64,000 nt of DNA, from the NCBI GenBank assembly GCA_024277285.1, contig JAJRVM010000080.1, forward strand, positions 3,406 through 67,405, in the 5' to 3' direction. Made by a program: the position numbers and the translations under genes. Numbering within the stretch: position 1 is the stretch's first letter; each line of letters starts with the position of its first letter. The notes below the pieces were generated by a model that saw only the letters and a program-made list of their open reading frames with translations, was not told where the DNA came from and searched no databases. Of this stretch, positions 9,383-19,209 are shown piece by piece. Source of the stretch: Planctomycetota bacterium. GTDB lineage: Bacteria; Planctomycetota; Planctomycetia; Pirellulales; Pirellulaceae.

Positions 9383-10738
9383 CTACACCTGTTTAGGTAC
9401 TTCAAAAGGAGCGCGATAGACGGGATGGTTGAGCATCGTGTTGGCTTGTTCGTCGCCTAGAACGGTTTCCGTTTTGGGATCGAATTTCAGCAAGCGGCCG
9501 ACCTGGTAAGAGGTGCGTGCCAGCAGGCAAACGGCCGTTGATTTGCGACCTTCGTCGATGTCCGCACGCAAGATACTCGATTTGCGATTGCGCACTGCCT
9601 CGATCCAGTTCTGGAAATGGGGCAGGTCTTCCATGGGATGTCCTTCCGCCGCCTTGCTCGGTCCCGCTTCTCCTTTGGGCCCCATGAACGTGTAGTAGCT
9701 GCTGTAGTCGGGAAAGATCATGTACCCATCGGTGCCGAAGAAGATTGTGCCGACGGGGTAATTGGGTTGCACAAAAGGGTACTTGCTGCCGAAACCGGCC
9801 TCGCCGTTGGTATACCACGAGCGATGCTCGTAAGTGACAATCGGATCGGCGTCTCCGAACCGATGCGTAATGGCCACGTGCGTGGGCGAAGTTCGATCGT
9901 CTTCATGGACGAAATTGCCACCGACGGCGTGAATCTCCGTTGGCAGTGTATCGAGTCCGCGTCCCCAGCGAATGATATCGATTTCGTGAACTGCCTGGTT
10001 CGCGAAACAGCCGCTGCTGAGATCGAGCAGCCAATACCAGCGGCGATGCCAAAACGAGCTGTAGGGGCGCTCCGCAGTGGGGCCAAGCCATTTGTTCCAG
10101 TCGAGTCCCTTGGGGACGGGCTGGTTGTTAATGCGTCCGAGATTGCCACGCAATTTGTAGTCGAGTCCGCGCACCATGTAGACGTGCCCGATGACCCCTT
10201 CCTTGAGTTTCTGGACTCCTTCCATGATGTTCGGGCTTGATCGATTTTGCGTACCGTGTTGCACCATGCGATCATACTTGCGCGCCGCTGCGACCATCTG
10301 CCGACCTTCGAACAGGTTGTGCATCCCCGGCTTCTCGACGTAGACATCCTTATTGGCCTGGCAGGCCCAGATGGTGGACAGCGCGTGCCAACGATCCCCA
10401 AGAGCGTTGCTGACGACATCGATGGAATCGCCGTCAAACATGCTGCGCATATCGTTGAACTTGGCCAGTTTCTTCCCCTTGAGTTCGGGGAACGATACCT
10501 CGACCTTGTCCAATTTCGACTGATCGCAATCGCACACGGCTACGATCTCGACATTGTCCGGCTCCATTTGAGCGAGTGCACGGACATGGGCGTGCATGCG
10601 GCCTCCCAAGCCCAAGAGGCCGACGCGGATACGGCCATTCGCACTCAGGCGGCTTGAGGCAACCGCGGGGGCGGCGATGCAAGTGCTGGCCAACGTGGCT
10701 GTTGTCTGCAGGAATCGGCGGCGATTGGTCTGGGACAT
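9383..10738 (-). CDS. Gfo/Idh/MocA family oxidoreductase with twin-arginine signal
   Basis: NAD(P)-dependent oxidoreductase of unknown sugar substrate, probably exported folded by Tat. The 451-residue product begins MSQTNRRRFLQTTATLAS, then has the Rossmann motif VGLLGLGGRMHAH and the EKP motif in DVYVEKPGMHN. The C-terminal half has the family's usual DWNKWLGPTAERPYSSF and SSGCFANQAVHEIDIIRW segments. GGAAGGTG lies just before the ATG. Unlike the copy at 2775-4088 it is intact. It converges with the xylanase and diverges from rhaB. Confidence 0.9.
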   Translation of the reverse strand: MSQTNRRRFLQTTATLASTCIAAPAVASSRLSANGRIRVGLLGLGGRMHAHVRALAQMEPDNVEIVAVCDCDQSKLDKVEVSFPELKGKKLAKFNDMRSMFDGDSIDVVSNALGDRWHALSTIWACQANKDVYVEKPGMHNLFEGRQMVAAARKYDRMVQHGTQNRSSPNIMEGVQKLKEGVIGHVYMVRGLDYKLRGNLGRINNQPVPKGLDWNKWLGPTAERPYSSFWHRRWYWLLDLSSGCFANQAVHEIDIIRWGRGLDTLPTEIHAVGGNFVHEDDRTSPTHVAITHRFGDADPIVTYEHRSWYTNGEAGFGSKYPFVQPNYPVGTIFFGTDGYMIFPDYSSYYTFMGPKGEAGPSKAAEGHPMEDLPHFQNWIEAVRNRKSSILRADIDEGRKSTAVCLLARTSYQVGRLLKFDPKTETVLGDEQANTMLNHPVYRAPFEVPKQV

Positions 10739-11327
10739 GAGGCACCTTCCAAGAGTTCTTCTGATAGAGCGAGGTTGGTATTTGGCAACTCGTCGGCGGG
10801 ACCGCAGTCGTTCGCCCCCGTGTGGCCGAGCACTTGCTAATTGTATCTCAATTGAGTGACGGTTACAAAGCGAGCAACCTTATTGGGACGTTGGCCACGC
10901 GCTTCATTTCTTCAGGCTCGGAGCCGAAGATTGCTTGGTTCTGGTCTACAATCGAGAATGAAAGCGAACCAACCGTGCGTTGGGGACCATCTCTAAAAGT
11001 AACACTTTAGCCAAATGAAGCAGCTGAGAAGGTCGGTAGGCGGCGAAATCTTGGCAAATTGCAATAACGGTCAGATCGGCAAAATCGCTTTGCCAATTCC
11101 GTTCGCGTTGCCCGCCTTCCGACCGAAAGCCCCCCTACTTCAGATGGCTCAACAGATACCTCTAAAACACGTTCCAAGGTACTTGACGGTCGCACTTCAG
11201 CGCGTCACGATCATTCCAAGCGACGGCGCGCGCGGCGGCCGATACCACCCTGTTGCGCAAGAGGTGACAAGGCCGAATTGACTGCTGGGGAAGAGCTGGC
11301 CTGAGAAAAATTCGAGGACCGAGTGTT
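10739..11327. other. Divergent intergenic region carrying repeat copy 1
   Basis: Lies between the minus-strand oxidoreductase and plus-strand rhaB, so it must hold both promoters. Most of it is the dispersed repeat at 10920-11157. No gene was accepted; the short open frames here are copies of the repeat. Confidence 0.7.
10920..11157 (+). repeat. Dispersed repeat, copy 1
   Basis: The core 11000-11157 is the same length as 45305-45462 and differs at only about three positions. The upstream part (10920-10999) is also related but more diverged and differs in length by a few bases. The core holds nested inverted repeats: GGTCGGTAGGCGG near 11032 pairs with CCGCCTTCCGACC near 11112 (12 of 13), and TTGGCAAA pairs with TTTGCCAA inside it. 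Both copies have the same orientation and both sit between divergent genes. Confidence 0.92.
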
Positions 11328-12824
11328 ATGGCAAAAGGAACGCAAGTCTATTTGGCGGCCGACTTGGGCGCTTCGAGCGGTCGTGTCGTGGCTGGCGAGT
11401 TTTCGGGTCAGCGGTTGCGACTGGGAGAGGTAAGCCGGTTCGAGAACGGTGGCGTGTTGGCCAATAATCGGCTGTACTGGGACCTACTGGCTCAATGGAG
11501 CCATATCAAGGAGGGGTTGCGGGCCGGGTGTGCCAAATATGGCGAACGTATCGTGTCGGTCGGGGTCGACACGTGGGGTGTCGATTTTGGACTGTTGGAC
11601 GCGAACGACGAGTTGCTGGGCAACCCGGTGCATTATCGCGATCGACGTACCGAAGGGATTATGGAGGATGCTTTTGAAGTGGTGTCGCGGGCCGAGATAT
11701 TCGCGCAGACCGGCTTACAGTTCATGCCGTTCAATACCCTCTTTCAATTGTTCGCCATGCAACGCCAGAGCGCGCCGATCTTGGATGCGGCAAAGTCGCT
11801 GTTGATGATGCCCGATTTGTTTCATTGGTTGCTGAGCGGACAGAAATCGAACGAATATACGGACGCGACCACGACTCAGTTTTTTGACCCGACCGAGAAC
11901 GGCTGGTCGAAGAGTCTGCTTGCGCAATTCTCGCTACCAGCCGAGCTGTTATGCCCGGTATCGCCACCCGGCACTCGGCTTGGTCCCATTCAATCGTCGG
12001 TCGCCAGCGAGATCGGTGCGAGTGGAATTCAGGTGGTATTGCCAGGTTCACACGACACGGCCAGTGCGGTGATGGCGGTGCCGGCCGAGAGCGTACCGGG
12101 CAAGAAACCGGATTGGTGTTACATTAGTAGTGGTACGTGGTCGTTGATGGGTGTCGAAGTTCCGGCGCCGGTCGTTAGCGAGCGATGTCGGGAACTGAAT
12201 TTCACCAATGAAGGTGGTGTGGGCGGCACGATCCGCTTGCTCAAGAACATCGCTGGGCTTTGGCTGGTGCAGCAGTGCCGTACCGCATGGCTGCGCGAGG
12301 GACGCGAATACAATTGGGACCAACTGACGCAGGCGGCGCGCGAGGCTCGACCGCTGGTGTCGCTGGTCAATCCGGACGACGGTCGGTTTGTGGCGCCCGA
12401 GAGCATGCCGGCGGCTTTGGCGGGTTACTGCAGCGAAACATCCCAGAGTGTGCCGGAGAGTGATGGCGCGCTGATCCGATGTGCGCTCGAGAGCCTGGCG
12501 CTGCGTTATCGAATGGTCGTCGGCTACCTGGAGCAGCTGATCGATGGTCCGCTGGAGACCATTCACGTGGTCGGTGGCGGTACGCAGAATCAACTGTTGT
12601 GCCAAATGACGGCGGATGCATGTAATCGCCGCGTCGTGACCGGCCCGATCGAGGCCACCGCGATCGGGAATATCATGATGCAAGCAGTCTCCAACGGTGA
12701 TGTCGGGTCGATCTCCGAGGCGCGCGAAGTGATTCGCAGCAGTTTTCCAATGAACGAGTATGTGCCGACGGATCCCGACCCCTGGGATGAGGCGTATGTG
12801 CGTTTCGAGCAACTCTGCCAATAA
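11328..12824 (+). CDS. rhaB: Rhamnulokinase
   Basis: Phosphorylates L-rhamnulose to rhamnulose 1-phosphate in rhamnose catabolism. The 498-residue protein is an FGGY-type sugar kinase: nucleotide-binding ADLGASSGRVV at the N-terminus, GVDTWGVDFGLLD, the central PGSHDTASAV and SSGTWSLMG segments, and GGGTQNQLLCQMTADA near the C-terminus. The combination DLGASSGRV and GVDTWGVDFG is characteristic of RhaB rather than xylulokinase or glycerol kinase. The ATG has GAGGA upstream. No rhaA or rhaD is next to it; the Gfo/Idh gene 107 bp downstream could be co-transcribed. Confidence 0.92.
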   Translation: MAKGTQVYLAADLGASSGRVVAGEFSGQRLRLGEVSRFENGGVLANNRLYWDLLAQWSHIKEGLRAGCAKYGERIVSVGVDTWGVDFGLLDANDELLGNPVHYRDRRTEGIMEDAFEVVSRAEIFAQTGLQFMPFNTLFQLFAMQRQSAPILDAAKSLLMMPDLFHWLLSGQKSNEYTDATTTQFFDPTENGWSKSLLAQFSLPAELLCPVSPPGTRLGPIQSSVASEIGASGIQVVLPGSHDTASAVMAVPAESVPGKKPDWCYISSGTWSLMGVEVPAPVVSERCRELNFTNEGGVGGTIRLLKNIAGLWLVQQCRTAWLREGREYNWDQLTQAAREARPLVSLVNPDDGRFVAPESMPAALAGYCSETSQSVPESDGALIRCALESLALRYRMVVGYLEQLIDGPLETIHVVGGGTQNQLLCQMTADACNRRVVTGPIEATAIGNIMMQAVSNGDVGSISEAREVIRSSFPMNEYVPTDPDPWDEAYVRFEQLCQ

Positions 12825-12931
12825 ACGGCTGGTTGCGTGGCGAAGCGTTCGCGAGGTAGTAACGTAGGCGAGAAAGCTTGCACCCAGGGCCCTTGTTTTG
12901 TAACCCATTCGTAGGTAGGTGAAAGATAATC

Positions 12932-13975
12932 ATGACAAGAATCGGTATTGCCGGCATCGGATTTATGGGATGGACGCACTATCAAGCATACCAGCGCGTG
13001 GCCGGCGCGCAGATTACTGCGATCTGCGAGCAGGACAAGAAGCGACTGAGTGGTGACTGGCGGGATATTAAAGGGAACTTTGGCCCTCCCGGCGAGATTG
13101 TTGACGTGTCGGGCATGAACCAATATGAGAACCTGAACGAACTGGTGGCGGACCCGACAGTCGATGTCGTCGATATCTGCTTGCCACCATCCGCGCACGC
13201 GGACGCCGCAGTGATGGCGCTGGAGGCGGGAAAGCACGTCTTCTGCGAAAAGCCCATGTCACTGACCGTGGATGCCTGTGAGCGGATGGTGCAGGCAGCT
13301 GAAAAGGCGAATCGCTTGCTCATGATTGGGCACGTTCTGCCCATGTTTCCCGAGTACGCCTATGTGCGTCAAGTTGTCGACAGTGGTGAGTACGGCAAGC
13401 TGATTGGCGGGCAGTTCAAACGCGTGATTTCCGATCCACTTTGGTTGAAGGACTTCTACAATCCGAAGGGTTGTGGTGGTCCGATGTTAGATTTGCATAT
13501 CCACGATGCACACTTCATCCGTTACCTGTTCGGGATGCCGAAGTCACTCTTCAGCCAGGGGCGGATGCGCGGCGAAGTGGTCGAGTATTGGAATACGCTC
13601 TTCGAGTTCGATGATCCTAACCTGGTCGTCAATGCGACGTCGGGCGTGATCAATCAGCAAGGCCGATCGTTTACGCATGGATTCGAGATTCACTTCGAGA
13701 AAGCCACCTTACTGTACGACCTGGCCGTCATTGGCGGAGAAGGCAAGTTGCTCATGCCGCTGACCGTGCTGGATGACAAGGGGGAAGTGATCGTTCCCGA
13801 ACTTGGCGAGCACGACGAGATTTCGCCCTTTGTCGCTGAGATCGAGGAGGTGTTGCGCGCCGTTGACAGTAACGTGCCGTCGCCGATTTTGGGCGGCGAC
13901 TTGGCACGCGATGCGATCGTCGTGGCGGACAAGGAGACCGAATCGGTGGCGCAGGGGTGTGCAGTGACGGTCTGA
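12932..13975 (+). CDS. Gfo/Idh/MocA family oxidoreductase, cytosolic
   Basis: Product of 347 residues without a signal peptide, starting directly with the Rossmann fold (TRIGIAGIGFMGWTH). It has the EKP motif in HVFCEKPMSLT and the family's catalytic-region pattern GGGPMLDLHIHDAHF-like (GCGGPMLDLHIHDAHF). AGGTGA precedes the ATG. It lies downstream of rhaB on the same strand, so a role in sugar metabolism is plausible, but the substrate cannot be read from the sequence. Confidence 0.88.
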   Translation: MTRIGIAGIGFMGWTHYQAYQRVAGAQITAICEQDKKRLSGDWRDIKGNFGPPGEIVDVSGMNQYENLNELVADPTVDVVDICLPPSAHADAAVMALEAGKHVFCEKPMSLTVDACERMVQAAEKANRLLMIGHVLPMFPEYAYVRQVVDSGEYGKLIGGQFKRVISDPLWLKDFYNPKGCGGPMLDLHIHDAHFIRYLFGMPKSLFSQGRMRGEVVEYWNTLFEFDDPNLVVNATSGVINQQGRSFTHGFEIHFEKATLLYDLAVIGGEGKLLMPLTVLDDKGEVIVPELGEHDEISPFVAEIEEVLRAVDSNVPSPILGGDLARDAIVVADKETESVAQGCAVTV

Positions 13976-14500
13976 ACGCCGTCGTTCGCGCAGGGGGCGT
14001 AAGGCCCTGGCATGGTCAATTTCTTTGCGTGGTGCATGTTGCCCTGTTGCGTCTTGGGCGGCGGGCACCGCAGGAACGGGAGCCGCCGCCGATTTGACTC
14101 TACGGGCGATCGTGCGTAATATTCACTCGACGCCCCATGGAAGCATCGGTCCACGAAGGACCACCGCGCATCAGGACGCGCGAACACGTTGGACACGCGG
14201 CGAGCGAAATAACTGGATAAATCGCTCTAATAGGACTGCGGCTGACCGGCTTTGACGACTAGCGAAAATAAGCCGGCAATCTCCCAACTTGTTTTTTTGA
14301 CCGCGGGCAAAACGCGTTCTATATTCTTCTGGCCGACGCTTCGTCTCTTTTGTTCGGCCTACTAACCTGAACTGGTACGAGCTGATTGTGTGCGCAGAGG
14401 CGGCGATGGATTGCTGATCGCAGACCAACCATCGCGAGCGCGGCACAACTGCGGCATGGCTGAATCGTACCGTCCCGCCGAGCAATGATGGACCGACATT
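13976..14500. other. Intergenic region upstream of the CtpA-type protease
   Basis: No gene was accepted. It carries a good sigma-70-like promoter candidate at 14297-14325 and nothing else I can recognise. Confidence 0.5.
14297..14325 (+). promoter_or_regulatory. Candidate sigma-70 promoter for the CtpA-type protease gene
   Basis: TTGACC at 14297-14302 and TATATT at 14320-14325 are separated by exactly 17 bp. The site lies about 175 bp before the ATG, which would give a long leader. Predicted by eye only. Confidence 0.45.
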
Positions 14501-16174
14501 ATGCGAACCGATTTCTTGTTAGTGCGCGCATGGACTCCGCTGATCCTCCTGCTGGCCGTTGCGTCGGTTCCCACGCCGACCGCTGCTCAAGTGAGCATTC
14601 CTCCAGCCGCGACGGTTGGACAGGAATCGTTGAGCGAAATGCTGCAACATGGCGGAAGGCTTGAGCAGGAGCGACGCTGGAGCGATGCGCTGAGCTATTA
14701 CGAAGAGGCGTTTCGACAGCATCCCGAGCGGCGGGAGCTTGAGCAGCGGATCACGGTAGCACGTACGCACATGGATATTGCGCGGCGTTATTCGGACAGG
14801 AGTTTTGTCAAGTCGTTGCGGCAGTTAAGCGAGCAGCAAGCGCTTGACCTGTATGCGGAAGTGCTCCTGAAAATCGACACCTACCATGTGCATGATCCCG
14901 ACTGGGGTCAGCTGGTCTACCGCGGTGTACTGAATTTGCAAGTCGCCCCGACGGAACCGGCGTTTGTGGACCGTTTCCCGCAACCGGTGTCGACGAATGT
15001 GACCCAGCAGTTTACTCAAGATGTACGGCGCGTGGTTGATTTTGAAAAGATTGAGAGTCGCCACCAAGCGCACGATGCCGTGGTGGCAATTGCCCGGATT
15101 GCCGCGCGTGACCTCAGCGTGGCTCCACACGCTGCGGTGTTGGAGTTTACCTGCGCCGCTGCCCATTCGCTCGACCCCTATTCGTCCTATCTTACCGGCG
15201 ATCAGCTGGACGAAGTCTTTTCGCAGATCGAGGGGAATTTCGTCGGGTTGGGAATTGAATTGAAGGCCGATAACGGCACGCTGTTGATCGTCAATGTGAT
15301 TCCGGGTGGCCCCGCGCAAGAGGCGGGAATTGTTGCCAACGATCGGATCGTCGAGATCGACGGTCAACCGGTTCGCGCGGGATTGACTGATGCAGCTGCG
15401 GATATGCTCAAAGGGGCCGAGCTGAGTTTTGTGAAAATCGGATTACGAGCTCCGGACGGGAAATTGCGCCATTTAAGGGTGCAGCGTCGTCGTGTTGAGG
15501 TCCCCAGCGTGCAGGACGTCAAGATACTGGATCAAGCCAACGGCGTGGGGTACCTGAAATTGACCAGTTTTCAAAAGACGACCAGCCGCGACGTCGACAA
15601 CGCGCTGTGGACATTGCATCGCCAGGGAATGCGCACGTTGATCGTAGACGTACGTGGCAACCCCGGTGGATTGCTGAACGCGTCGGTCGAGGTCGCTGAC
15701 AAGTTTCTGACGGCCGGAAAGATCGTATCGACTCGCGGCCGAAGCTCGCGTGAAGACTTCGACTATGTGGCCCACAACGTGGGGACATGGCGAGTGCCGC
15801 TGATTGTGCTCATTGATGGTGATTCGGCCAGTGCCAGCGAGATATTCGCGGGCGCGATGCACGATCATCGCCGCGGGACGGTGATCGGTCAACGGAGTTA
15901 CGGCAAGGGTAGCGTCCAGGGAATCTTCCCGCTGAGTCGCTATAAGTCGGGGATTCGTCTGACCACTGCCAAATTCTATTCACCCAGTGGCCAGCAGATC
16001 AGCCACCGCGGCGTTACTCCCGATATCGTGGTACGCACCGATTCACGCCATGTCGTCGCCCGCCCCACCCATCACGGTGACGTGCCGGCAAGCGTCGCCG
16101 CTGACACGACGCTCGCGGCCGCTCTGAATGTCGCCCGCCAATCGATGAACTACCAGGTTCGTCGAGCTCGGTAG
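14501..16174 (+). CDS. C-terminal processing peptidase (S41) with PDZ domain
   Basis: Serine endopeptidase of the CtpA/Prc family, expected to trim or degrade envelope proteins. The 557-residue product has a signal peptide (LILLLAVASVPTPTAAQ), a TPR-like or helical region (about 45-100), and a PDZ domain (about 235-330; GNFVGLGIELK, GGPAQEAGIVANDRIVEIDG). The S41 core follows: VRGNPGGLLNASVEVAD, the Ser motif DSASASEIFAG at 441-451, and the general-base Lys K469 in RSYGKGSVQG. The catalytic residues appear intact. It is followed by the MMPL gene on the same strand after 260 bp. Confidence 0.9.
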   Translation: MRTDFLLVRAWTPLILLLAVASVPTPTAAQVSIPPAATVGQESLSEMLQHGGRLEQERRWSDALSYYEEAFRQHPERRELEQRITVARTHMDIARRYSDRSFVKSLRQLSEQQALDLYAEVLLKIDTYHVHDPDWGQLVYRGVLNLQVAPTEPAFVDRFPQPVSTNVTQQFTQDVRRVVDFEKIESRHQAHDAVVAIARIAARDLSVAPHAAVLEFTCAAAHSLDPYSSYLTGDQLDEVFSQIEGNFVGLGIELKADNGTLLIVNVIPGGPAQEAGIVANDRIVEIDGQPVRAGLTDAAADMLKGAELSFVKIGLRAPDGKLRHLRVQRRRVEVPSVQDVKILDQANGVGYLKLTSFQKTTSRDVDNALWTLHRQGMRTLIVDVRGNPGGLLNASVEVADKFLTAGKIVSTRGRSSREDFDYVAHNVGTWRVPLIVLIDGDSASASEIFAGAMHDHRRGTVIGQRSYGKGSVQGIFPLSRYKSGIRLTTAKFYSPSGQQISHRGVTPDIVVRTDSRHVVARPTHHGDVPASVAADTTLAAALNVARQSMNYQVRRAR

Positions 16175-16434
16175 AGCCGCTACCCATGCAAGTCCAAGAT
16201 AGTGGCCGACTTGGAGGCCAAGCTCCCAAGTGGTAGAGTCTTAGGGTCACACTTTGGCGGGTGATCGCGTAAACGCAACGTCGTTTTGCTGCCGCTGTCG
16301 ACCAGCGGGTGCCCTTTCAGCGATACCCCGCGCGCCGCCACCTTTGAGATTGGCGGCGTGTGAGACGTCGTTCGCCTCGTCTTGAGGCGTTGAACTATCG
16401 CGATATCTTTCAGCAGGTCGGTACGGTCAGGACC

Positions 16435-19209
16435 ATGTTTGCTCGCCTGGCGCACTTCGTGACACGCCATTGGATGCTGGTCGTGGTGATCTGGTTGGTC
16501 GCCGTGGTCGCGGTGCGCGTTGCCGCGCCGCCGTGGCAGAGCATCACACATGATGGCGATTTCGCCTATTTGCCCGCTAGAATGCCAAGTGTGGTTGGCG
16601 AGCAATGGATGACTCGCGCCTTCCCACGTCAACGTGGGCGCAGTCAGGTGGTGGTGGCGATAGCACGGCCGAAACACGCACTGAGCAAGGAAGACATCTT
16701 TGTTGCCTATGATGTGGCGCGCCGCTTGAAGAACCTCTTCGCTGCTTCACGTTTGGCCGAATCGCAACGTCTGGCGAAGCTCGAACTCGAACTGCGACGC
16801 GATCATCAGGATGCCAATGTGGCAGATGCCCATGCCCAGTTCCTGCGCGCGACAAAACAGGCCGACGAAGCACTCGAGGACGCGTTGCTGCTGGACGAGC
16901 GATTGGCGGACTATTGGGGTGAACGCGTTGCGAGTGATCCCACAACGGCCGCGATCCAACCGCCACGATTAGCGGCTATCTACCACAATCGCGCCTTGCT
17001 CGATGAGTTGCTCGGGGAACAAGAAGCGGCTCGGAAGCATCGCGCGCTGGCCGTGCAGCTTGATGAGACGCTGGCGGACGCCGGCGATCAAGTGATGCCC
17101 GAAGGAGCTGGGACACTCCCCGTGGTCGATGCGTGGACATGGCGAGAAAGCTATTTTGGCGACAAGCTGGCAAGCCGTGATCAATGTGTCCGGTTGGTTG
17201 TGTTGCAGTTAACCAACGAGTTCATGGCGGTCGACAACATTCACGTCTTGAAACAAATCGAGGCGGAATTGGCACCGGTCCGCGCGCATATTGACGATTG
17301 GACGACCGGCGGTCTGGAGGTATTGCAGTCGGGGTCAGCCGCGGTAGGAGCGGATCTGTTGCGCTCGGCGGCCAGCAGCATCAAGAATACAGAATTATTT
17401 ACCGTCGTGCTGGTCGTCATCATCTTGGCACTGGTCTATCGAGCGCCGCTGTTCGTCGCACTTCCCGTCGTGACGATTCTGGCTTCGCTGCTGGTGGCAA
17501 CCGGTGTCGTTGCGTTGTTGACGATGCTGTCCGACGTGCCTGGTTTCGGGTGGTGGACGCTGAAAGTTTTTTCGACGACCAAAATCTTTATTGTCGTCAT
17601 TTTGTTTGGTGCCGGGACGGACTACTGTCTGTTCTTAATAGCGCGATACAAAGAAGAGCTGCAGGCGGGTTTGCCGCATCAAGAGGCGGTCGCCGCGGCG
17701 CTGACCCATGTGGGAGATGCGTTGGCCGCCAGCGCTTTGACAACCGTTCTTGGGTTGGGCATGATGTTTTTTGCTGAATTCGGCAAGTTCTGCTATAGCG
17801 GTCCCGTCATCGGACTTTGTCTGGCAATTACCCTGCTGACCTGCATGACCTTGACGCCAGCGATCATGAGCGGGTTGGGGCCACTGCTTTTTTGGCCGCT
17901 GGGCGTTGATGACGGGGGCGTTGATGACGGGGCAAAGGCCGGGCAACGAAATGTGCGGTCTGCAGCGCGCGCCAGTGTCGCAGCCAGCGTGTGGCATTTT
18001 ATCGCGCATCATATTGTCGCCAGGCCAGGGACCATACTGGTCGTCTCCGTGTTGACGCTCACGCCTTTGGCCGCCTACGGAATCGCACATAGGAACGATG
18101 TCACTTATGACTTTTTGAGCGGTCTTCCGAACAAGTGCCCGAGCAAACGGGGGGCTGAAGAACTGCGCGCGCATTTTCCCGTTGGAGAGAGCGGACCCGT
18201 CACGGTATTGGTGCAACAGAATAATGCTGAGTTCGAGACGGCGCAGGGGCGTGAGCTGATTCGCAGTTTGTCGGATCAGCTTCATTTGCCGGGGGTTCGG
18301 ACCGTACGTAGCGCCGAAGACCCATTGGGGGACTACGCACCTGGCGAGAAACCGGGCATTCTCAGTGAACGGGGCAGGATGCTTCACGTCTTACGTGCAC
18401 ACCCACGTACCAAAGCGATCTTTGTTGCACAGACGCCTGAATTGGCAGGGAATGTCGCTCGATTTGAACTGGTTTTGGAGCATGACCCGTTTTCGATCGA
18501 GGCGATTGGGGTCGTTGACCAAGTTGAAGCCCTATTGCAGGAGTTGATTGCTCAAGCTGATTCGTCTTGGTCCGGTGCACAATACGCTTTGACCGGAACC
18601 ACCGCCGCGATCCGCGATCTGCGTTCGGTCACACGACGCGACAATATTCGTATTCAGGTCTTGGTTGTTTTGGCCGTGCTGGTCGTGTTGCAAATCGTTC
18701 TTAAACGACCCGCCGTCTGCCTGTTCATGATGTTGACTGTGCTGTTCAGCTATTACATTACCATCGGCGTGACGACACTGTTCTTTTCGGTCGCGTACGG
18801 TGATTCGTATCAAGGGCTCGATTGGAAAGTGCCGTTGTTTCTGTTCGTGATTCTGGTGGCGGTCGGGCAGGACTACAATGTCTATCTCGTCACTCGCGTG
18901 TTTGAAGAACAGGCTCGTATCGGTCCCTTTGCCGGGCTACGGCGCGCGGTGGTCTGCACCGGTGGGATTATCACCAGTTGTGGTGTGATCATGGCCGGTA
19001 CCTTTATCTCGATGACCAGTGGCACTTGGAGCGACTGGTTGCCGTTTATTCCACAGGTCGTTTCCAGTACCTATGGCGTATTGCAGAGCATTGTGCAGAT
19101 GGGGTTCGCGCTGGCATTGGGAGTGCTGTTGGATACCTTCATCGTGCGGCCCATTCTCGTTCCGGCATTTCTGGCGCTCATATGTCGTTGGCGTCACCGA
19201 AGCCGTTAG
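16435..19209 (+). CDS. MMPL/RND-family transporter
   Basis: Inner-membrane exporter of the MMPL branch of RND proteins; cargo unknown, often lipids or hydrophobic molecules. The 924-residue protein has two repeats, each a periplasmic domain followed by a block of membrane helices. The proton-relay-like motifs are GAGTDYCLFLIARYKEEL in the first half and AVGQDYNVYLVTRVFEEQ in the second. The first periplasmic domain has a long charged helical insert (about residues 85-220) that looks TPR or coiled-coil. I chose the ATG at 16435 because the protein then begins right before helix 1; a GTG at 16360 would add 25 residues. A 15-bp duplication (17902-17931) adds GVDDGGVDDG to the mid-protein loop. 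Confidence 0.85.
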   Translation: MFARLAHFVTRHWMLVVVIWLVAVVAVRVAAPPWQSITHDGDFAYLPARMPSVVGEQWMTRAFPRQRGRSQVVVAIARPKHALSKEDIFVAYDVARRLKNLFAASRLAESQRLAKLELELRRDHQDANVADAHAQFLRATKQADEALEDALLLDERLADYWGERVASDPTTAAIQPPRLAAIYHNRALLDELLGEQEAARKHRALAVQLDETLADAGDQVMPEGAGTLPVVDAWTWRESYFGDKLASRDQCVRLVVLQLTNEFMAVDNIHVLKQIEAELAPVRAHIDDWTTGGLEVLQSGSAAVGADLLRSAASSIKNTELFTVVLVVIILALVYRAPLFVALPVVTILASLLVATGVVALLTMLSDVPGFGWWTLKVFSTTKIFIVVILFGAGTDYCLFLIARYKEELQAGLPHQEAVAAALTHVGDALAASALTTVLGLGMMFFAEFGKFCYSGPVIGLCLAITLLTCMTLTPAIMSGLGPLLFWPLGVDDGGVDDGAKAGQRNVRSAARASVAASVWHFIAHHIVARPGTILVVSVLTLTPLAAYGIAHRNDVTYDFLSGLPNKCPSKRGAEELRAHFPVGESGPVTVLVQQNNAEFETAQGRELIRSLSDQLHLPGVRTVRSAEDPLGDYAPGEKPGILSERGRMLHVLRAHPRTKAIFVAQTPELAGNVARFELVLEHDPFSIEAIGVVDQVEALLQELIAQADSSWSGAQYALTGTTAAIRDLRSVTRRDNIRIQVLVVLAVLVVLQIVLKRPAVCLFMMLTVLFSYYITIGVTTLFFSVAYGDSYQGLDWKVPLFLFVILVAVGQDYNVYLVTRVFEEQARIGPFAGLRRAVVCTGGIITSCGVIMAGTFISMTSGTWSDWLPFIPQVVSSTYGVLQSIVQMGFALALGVLLDTFIVRPILVPAFLALICRWRHRSR
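17902..17931. repeat. 15-bp tandem duplication inside the MMPL gene
   Basis: Two exact copies of GGCGTTGATGACGGG, in frame, in the cytoplasmic loop between the two halves of the transporter. Confidence 0.95.
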
